Source: Nitrospirota bacterium
GTDB taxonomy: Bacteria; Nitrospirota; Nitrospiria; Nitrospirales; UBA8639
Direction of reading: 5' to 3'
Length of the DNA: 9,011 nucleotides
Assembly: GCA_003228495.1 (NCBI GenBank)
Contig: QIDY01000069.1
Location: forward strand, 1-9,011
In this document: one piece after another, positions 5,825 to 9,011 of the stretch
Layout: each line of letters begins with the position of its first letter
Position numbering within the stretch: the stretch's first letter is position 1
Position numbers and translations under genes: made by a program
The notes under the pieces: generated by a model
The model's input: the letters and a program-made list of their open reading frames with translations, nothing else
Told to the model about the DNA's origin: nothing
The model's database searches: none

Positions 5825-7365
5825 TCATTTCCGGGGAAGAGTTCGGCACATTCATATCGAGCCAAGAAAACCAGGTGCTGTTCAAGGGGGTGCCGGCGCT
5901 GATTCAGCAATGGGAATCGGATCTGATTATGGTCAAGGTTCCCTTGCGCGCCCAAGGCGGCCCCGTCATTCTTTTGGTCGGCGAGAGAACTGTGCAAGCC
6001 GGGATATTTACCGTGCACCAGCCAAAGATTGACCGAATGACGCCTTTTGAAGCTGAGGCCGGGTCGCTTCTCATCATTGAAGGAAAGCACTTCGGCAACA
6101 CGGCTGGTTCCAGGGATCCCAACTCCATGTTTGGGGTCAATCAGGTGCTCATTAACGGAATCCCCGGGCACATCAAGAAATGGCGATCAACGAAAATCGA
6201 GGTGCGAATTCCAGCCTCGGCAAAAACCGGGAAGGTGGTCGTTCGCCTTGCCTCCTATGATCCGCTCCCCGATGGGTCCTGTTGCGCGCCTGTCGACTAT
6301 GCCGTGAGTAATCCCTTGCGATTGACGGTCATTCCCCGCATCGCGATGCAACCGACAGAGGGCACTGTCGGAAGCAAAGTAGTGCTGAGTGGGCAAGATT
6401 TTGGCAAGCAAAAAGGAAATGGGGATGCCGTGTTATTTGACGGCCATCCTGCCACCATTGCCAGATGGTCGCCCCGAAACATCGTAGTGCATGTGCCGCT
6501 GCATGCGACGAGTGGGCCGCTGATCCTGAGGCGGGAGGGCGTTGACCGTGAAGTCGGTCGCTTTAAGGTCCACAAGTTTCAGGTCGCGAATTTCTCTCCA
6601 CGGGAAGGACCTATCGGTTCCTTGGTCAGGATCAGGGGAGCACATTTCGGGCTCTATTCGGAAAGTGGGGCGACGCCGTATTACTTCGATTTTAATTCAG
6701 GCGCTAATGCGGTAGAGATCGGGGGAGTGCCGGCGGTCATTCATCGCTGGCAGAATGATCTGATTGATGTATGGGTGCCGTACAGCGCCAAGACCGGGAA
6801 AATTGTCATTAAACGTGGAGCCACAATACCAAAACCGGATGGGACCTGTTGCGCGGACCATGGCGTCGTGGAAGTGGCAGCGGGTTCCTTTACGGTGGTG
6901 ACGCCTACTGTGGAGTCTTACGGCCCGGCCTCCGCCGGACTGGATGAAGTGGTGACAATTAAGGGATCCGGATTCGGCGACTTCTTGAAAATTGCCGAAG
7001 CGGCACGGGCCAGCCTTCACCAGAAAGGCCATGATTGGAAGCCCTATCGGCTTGGGGCGAATGTATCCAGAACGTCGGTCTTGATCAATGGGATTGCGAC
7101 CCATGTGATGTCGTGGAACAACACTGAAATTCAAGTTCGAGTGCCGAGACGCCCATTGTTTGGAATTGCAACTCCCGAGGGTTTCGACACGGACCGGACG
7201 ACCGGAGAGGTCATTGTTCGACGTGGATCCTGGGATGCGCTTCCGGATGGAACCTGTTGCACCGAGAAACAGTGGGTCAGCGCCATTGCCGGACCATTCA
7301 CTATCCTTGCGCGAGGAATTCCGGATCAAGCCTATTTTACCGAGCCGAATCCCAACCGTGATTGA
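5749..7365 (+). CDS. IPT/TIG-repeat exported protein, five repeats (body; true start probably 5696 in another frame)
   Basis: Five immunoglobulin-like IPT/TIG repeats can be read, at about residues 8-89, 92-194, 196-275, 277-382 and 386-519 counted from GTG 5749. Each has the pattern P-x2-G-x6-G-x-x-F-G early, a V-x-[FI]-[NGD]-G-x-[PA] strand, then W...I.V.VP and T-G-x-[IV] strands. Such repeats form beta sandwiches in cell-surface and periplasmic proteins. Repeats 2, 4 and 5 are long and carry a PDG-[ST]-CC loop (6268-6285, 6835-6852, 7243-7260); repeats 1 and 3 are short and lack it. GTG 5749 has no ribosome binding site and gives no signal peptide, and this frame is closed by TAG at 5719. 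The next in-frame ATG is 5791. The proper N-terminus is most likely encoded from 5696 (see that entry). No enzymatic domain is present, so adhesion, scaffold or envelope binding is inferred. FolC follows after 49 nt. Confidence 0.88.
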   Translation: MGGHRSSLRISPTLMPNAAQPGATVIISGEEFGTFISSQENQVLFKGVPALIQQWESDLIMVKVPLRAQGGPVILLVGERTVQAGIFTVHQPKIDRMTPFEAEAGSLLIIEGKHFGNTAGSRDPNSMFGVNQVLINGIPGHIKKWRSTKIEVRIPASAKTGKVVVRLASYDPLPDGSCCAPVDYAVSNPLRLTVIPRIAMQPTEGTVGSKVVLSGQDFGKQKGNGDAVLFDGHPATIARWSPRNIVVHVPLHATSGPLILRREGVDREVGRFKVHKFQVANFSPREGPIGSLVRIRGAHFGLYSESGATPYYFDFNSGANAVEIGGVPAVIHRWQNDLIDVWVPYSAKTGKIVIKRGATIPKPDGTCCADHGVVEVAAGSFTVVTPTVESYGPASAGLDEVVTIKGSGFGDFLKIAEAARASLHQKGHDWKPYRLGANVSRTSVLINGIATHVMSWNNTEIQVRVPRRPLFGIATPEGFDTDRTTGEVIVRRGSWDALPDGTCCTEKQWVSAIAGPFTILARGIPDQAYFTEPNPNRD

Positions 7366-7400
7366 AATAGAGGCTGACGGATATCTGGTCCTTAGGTCTC

Positions 7401-7406
7401 GGAAGA
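7401..7406 (+). promoter_or_regulatory. Ribosome binding site that sets the folC start
   Basis: GGAAGA lies 8 nt before ATG 7415. The open frame extends further upstream into the IPT/TIG gene, and GTG 7358 is also in frame, but neither has a comparable site, so ATG 7415 is preferred. Confidence 0.6.
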
Positions 7407-7414
7407 ATATCGAT

Positions 7415-8872
7415 ATGGCACATTCATCGCACTCAGCAAAACTCTTGCGGTCTTTAGCTGATGTAGAACAGCTTTTGGAAAGCCGTGTCGATTATGAAAA
7501 GAACAGGGGGCTTGGAGTTGCTCGAATTTGGAATCTTGAGCCAATCCAACGGTATATGGACATCCTGGGGAGGCCCGACCGAGCTTTTCGGTCGATCCAT
7601 GTGACCGGGACAAAAGGCAAGAGCAGCGTGAGCCGCATGTTGGCTGCCTTGCTCCAAGCCACGGGGATTCGTGTGGGTCTCTATACGAGTCCTCACGTAG
7701 AGCATATTCGAGAGCGAATTGTCGTAAATGGGATTCCAGTGAGTGAAGAAGCCCTTGTTGACAGCGTGAATATGGTCAAGCCCTTTCTCGATTGGTTTGG
7801 CCTGAACCTCACCCACTTTGAGCTCTTGACGGTCGCGGCATTTTGCGTCTTTCGCAATGCTAAGGTGGATGTGGCGGTTGTAGAGGTTGGCATGGGAGGA
7901 CGGCTTGATGCCACGAACGTCATTGAGCCGGAAGTCAGCGTGATCACCAATGTGGACTACGACCATATGGAGGTATTAGGGGATACCCTCGAACAAATCG
8001 CATTTGAAAAAGCCGGTATCATCAAACCGGGAATTCCCGTCATCTGTGGTGTTTCTGCAGACGGACCGCAATCCGTGATTCTGTCTCGTGCCGCAGAATT
8101 ACGCGCTCCGGTTTTTTTGACAGGATCGGACTATACGGTCAACGATTTTCGGCGAACCGGCTACAGGAGTTTTTTCAATGTTCGAACCGGCTCCCGAGAA
8201 TGGGGAGGCTTGATGTTACATTGTCCGGCGGCATGTATGGCCACGAATGCCGCCCATGCGTTGATGGCCTATCAGGTTTTGCGTGAAAAGGGAGTTTGCC
8301 AAACATTACCTGAAGAGACCATAAAACGAGTCCTCGCAGCAGTGGAGTTGCCGGCATGCTGTGAAGTGTTTCCCGGTTCTCCAACCATTCTTATTGATGG
8401 AGCCCATAACGCGATGGCGGCAGCGAGTCTGTCCACCGTGGTTCGTTCGGTTTTTCATGACCGCGACCGTGTTCTGGTTGTTGGAATTCCACGCGATAAA
8501 GAGGTTGAAAAAATCGTCGCCCATTTTGCCGATGCTGGTGCGAGGCATGTTGTCTTTACCCGTTACGCCGGTCCTCGGGCCATCTCGCCTTCGGATCTTG
8601 TCCCCATGTGGCGACGTCGAAGTTCTGCGAATGCCGAAGTCATTGAACAGCCGGATCAGGCGTACCATCGTGCCATTACTCTTGCTAGTGGTCAAGGAAT
8701 GGTGATTGTGACCGGTTCCATCCATCTGGCAGGAGAACTTCGCCCTCTGGCCCGAGCCATGGTGTCCGCCGAAGCAACAACATTCTGCCGGGATGGCATC
8801 GGAGTTGAATATGACCAGGACCGCCACCTGTTAGCCAGAAGGTCAAAGAAGCAACGCTGGATTAACTTTTAG
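7415..8872 (+). CDS. folC: Folylpolyglutamate synthase/dihydrofolate synthase family protein (FolC-like)
   Basis: A 485-residue Mur ligase-fold enzyme. FolC joins glutamate to dihydropteroate or to folates with ATP hydrolysis, in the cytoplasm. Visible motifs are: P-loop HVTGTKGKSSVS (residues 62-73), LYTSPHVEHIRERI (89-102), VVEVGMGGRLDATNV (155-169), TNVDYDHMEVLG (178-189), FEKAGIIKPGIPV (197-209), DGAHN (328-332) at the start of the C-terminal domain, and GSIHLAGELR (434-443). The N-terminus (SRVDYEKNRGLGVARIWNLEPIQRYMDILGRP) resembles the FolC subgroup that has GTKGK in place of GTNGK. Some residues are unusual: the common GKGS is GKSS, and the usual PGR-x-E before the DGAHN strand is PACCE (313-317). 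A C-terminal tail after about residue 450 is rich in basic residues and exceeds the common length near 430. It is the last recognised gene; the preceding exported protein is functionally unrelated, so any operon link is probably incidental. Confidence 0.9.
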   Translation: MAHSSHSAKLLRSLADVEQLLESRVDYEKNRGLGVARIWNLEPIQRYMDILGRPDRAFRSIHVTGTKGKSSVSRMLAALLQATGIRVGLYTSPHVEHIRERIVVNGIPVSEEALVDSVNMVKPFLDWFGLNLTHFELLTVAAFCVFRNAKVDVAVVEVGMGGRLDATNVIEPEVSVITNVDYDHMEVLGDTLEQIAFEKAGIIKPGIPVICGVSADGPQSVILSRAAELRAPVFLTGSDYTVNDFRRTGYRSFFNVRTGSREWGGLMLHCPAACMATNAAHALMAYQVLREKGVCQTLPEETIKRVLAAVELPACCEVFPGSPTILIDGAHNAMAAASLSTVVRSVFHDRDRVLVVGIPRDKEVEKIVAHFADAGARHVVFTRYAGPRAISPSDLVPMWRRRSSANAEVIEQPDQAYHRAITLASGQGMVIVTGSIHLAGELRPLARAMVSAEATTFCRDGIGVEYDQDRHLLARRSKKQRWINF

Positions 8873-9011
8873 AAAGCCGGATCAGCCTAGCCATGCTTTG
8901 CGTCGTCCACTGTACGCGTTTTACTGGCACTTCCCATCGAGGTCGCTCATAGCGGAGCTTTCTTAAATCAATTTTTGTAATCCCCAACCAATTTATCATG
9001 ATTCGTTCGAG
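8873..9011. other. Tail after folC without a confident gene
   Basis: No + strand coding region is visible. On the minus strand a frame is open from the window edge to TAA at 8862-8864 (about 49 codons, ATG possible at 8999). Its product is short and basic and ends in RLIRLSKS. It would converge with folC and overlap it by 11 nt. It could be the end of a gene lying to the right or mere chance. A small stem CGCT-CAT-AGCG near 8943-8953 is too weak to call a terminator. Confidence 0.3.

Noticed and set aside
6697..7329. Minus-strand open frame of 210 codons
   Set aside because: It lies wholly opposite the IPT/TIG repeats, has no ribosome binding site or recognisable motif, and its product reads as low-information antisense of the repeats.
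7358..7360. GTG as the folC start, overlapping the IPT/TIG stop
   Set aside because: It has no ribosome binding site, while ATG 7415 has GGAAGA at good spacing and begins nearer the conserved FolC N-terminus.
8943..8964. Intrinsic terminator after folC
   Set aside because: The possible stem has only four pairs and the following bases (GAGCTTTCTT) are not a convincing T run.

Overview
The window reads as a bacterial chromosome segment of moderate GC (a little above half by eye), with all recognised genes on the + strand. The organism cannot be fixed from one window. A mitochondrial-type (ACO2-like) aconitase, Shine-Dalgarno starts, and a run of exported proteins with no clear family fit a Gram-negative lineage such as Nitrospirota. 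The short CGTGAGG/CGTGAAG repeats in the largest spacer resemble intergenic repeats I associate with Nitrospira-like genomes. That assignment is inference only.

Layout: (1) 1-1296 is the C-terminal part of an aconitase of the TCA cycle, entering from the left edge, with all three [4Fe-4S] ligand cysteines visible. (2) 1393-5310 holds three genes for exported proteins: a degenerate alkaline-phosphatase/phosphodiesterase-fold protein that has lost most metal ligands; a 151-aa exported protein of unknown family whose start overlaps the preceding gene by 23 nt; and a 782-aa exported protein with a helical, TPR-like middle and a C-terminal concanavalin-like (LamG/DUF1080-type) domain. (3) 5311-5695 is a gene-free spacer of about 385 nt. 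It is full of heptameric repeats, three copies of a 10-mer, and two hairpins, one of which can form about 21 pairs. (4) 5696-7365 is an exported protein built of five IPT/TIG beta-sandwich repeats, three of which carry a PDG-[ST]-CC loop. Its signal-peptide start and strong ribosome binding site lie in a different frame from the body, which implies a one-base deletion in a C run. (5) 7415-8872 is a FolC-type Mur ligase-fold enzyme. (6) 8873-9011 is a tail without a confident gene.

The end genes are housekeeping metabolism (TCA cycle, folate). The middle is an envelope or periplasm module of unknown job. The overlap in the first pair and the close spacing suggest that the phosphatase-like protein, the 151-aa protein and the 782-aa protein are co-expressed and may work together outside the cytoplasm. 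The best candidates for something undescribed are this exported trio with its pseudoenzyme, and the repeated vicinal-cysteine loop in the IPT/TIG protein.
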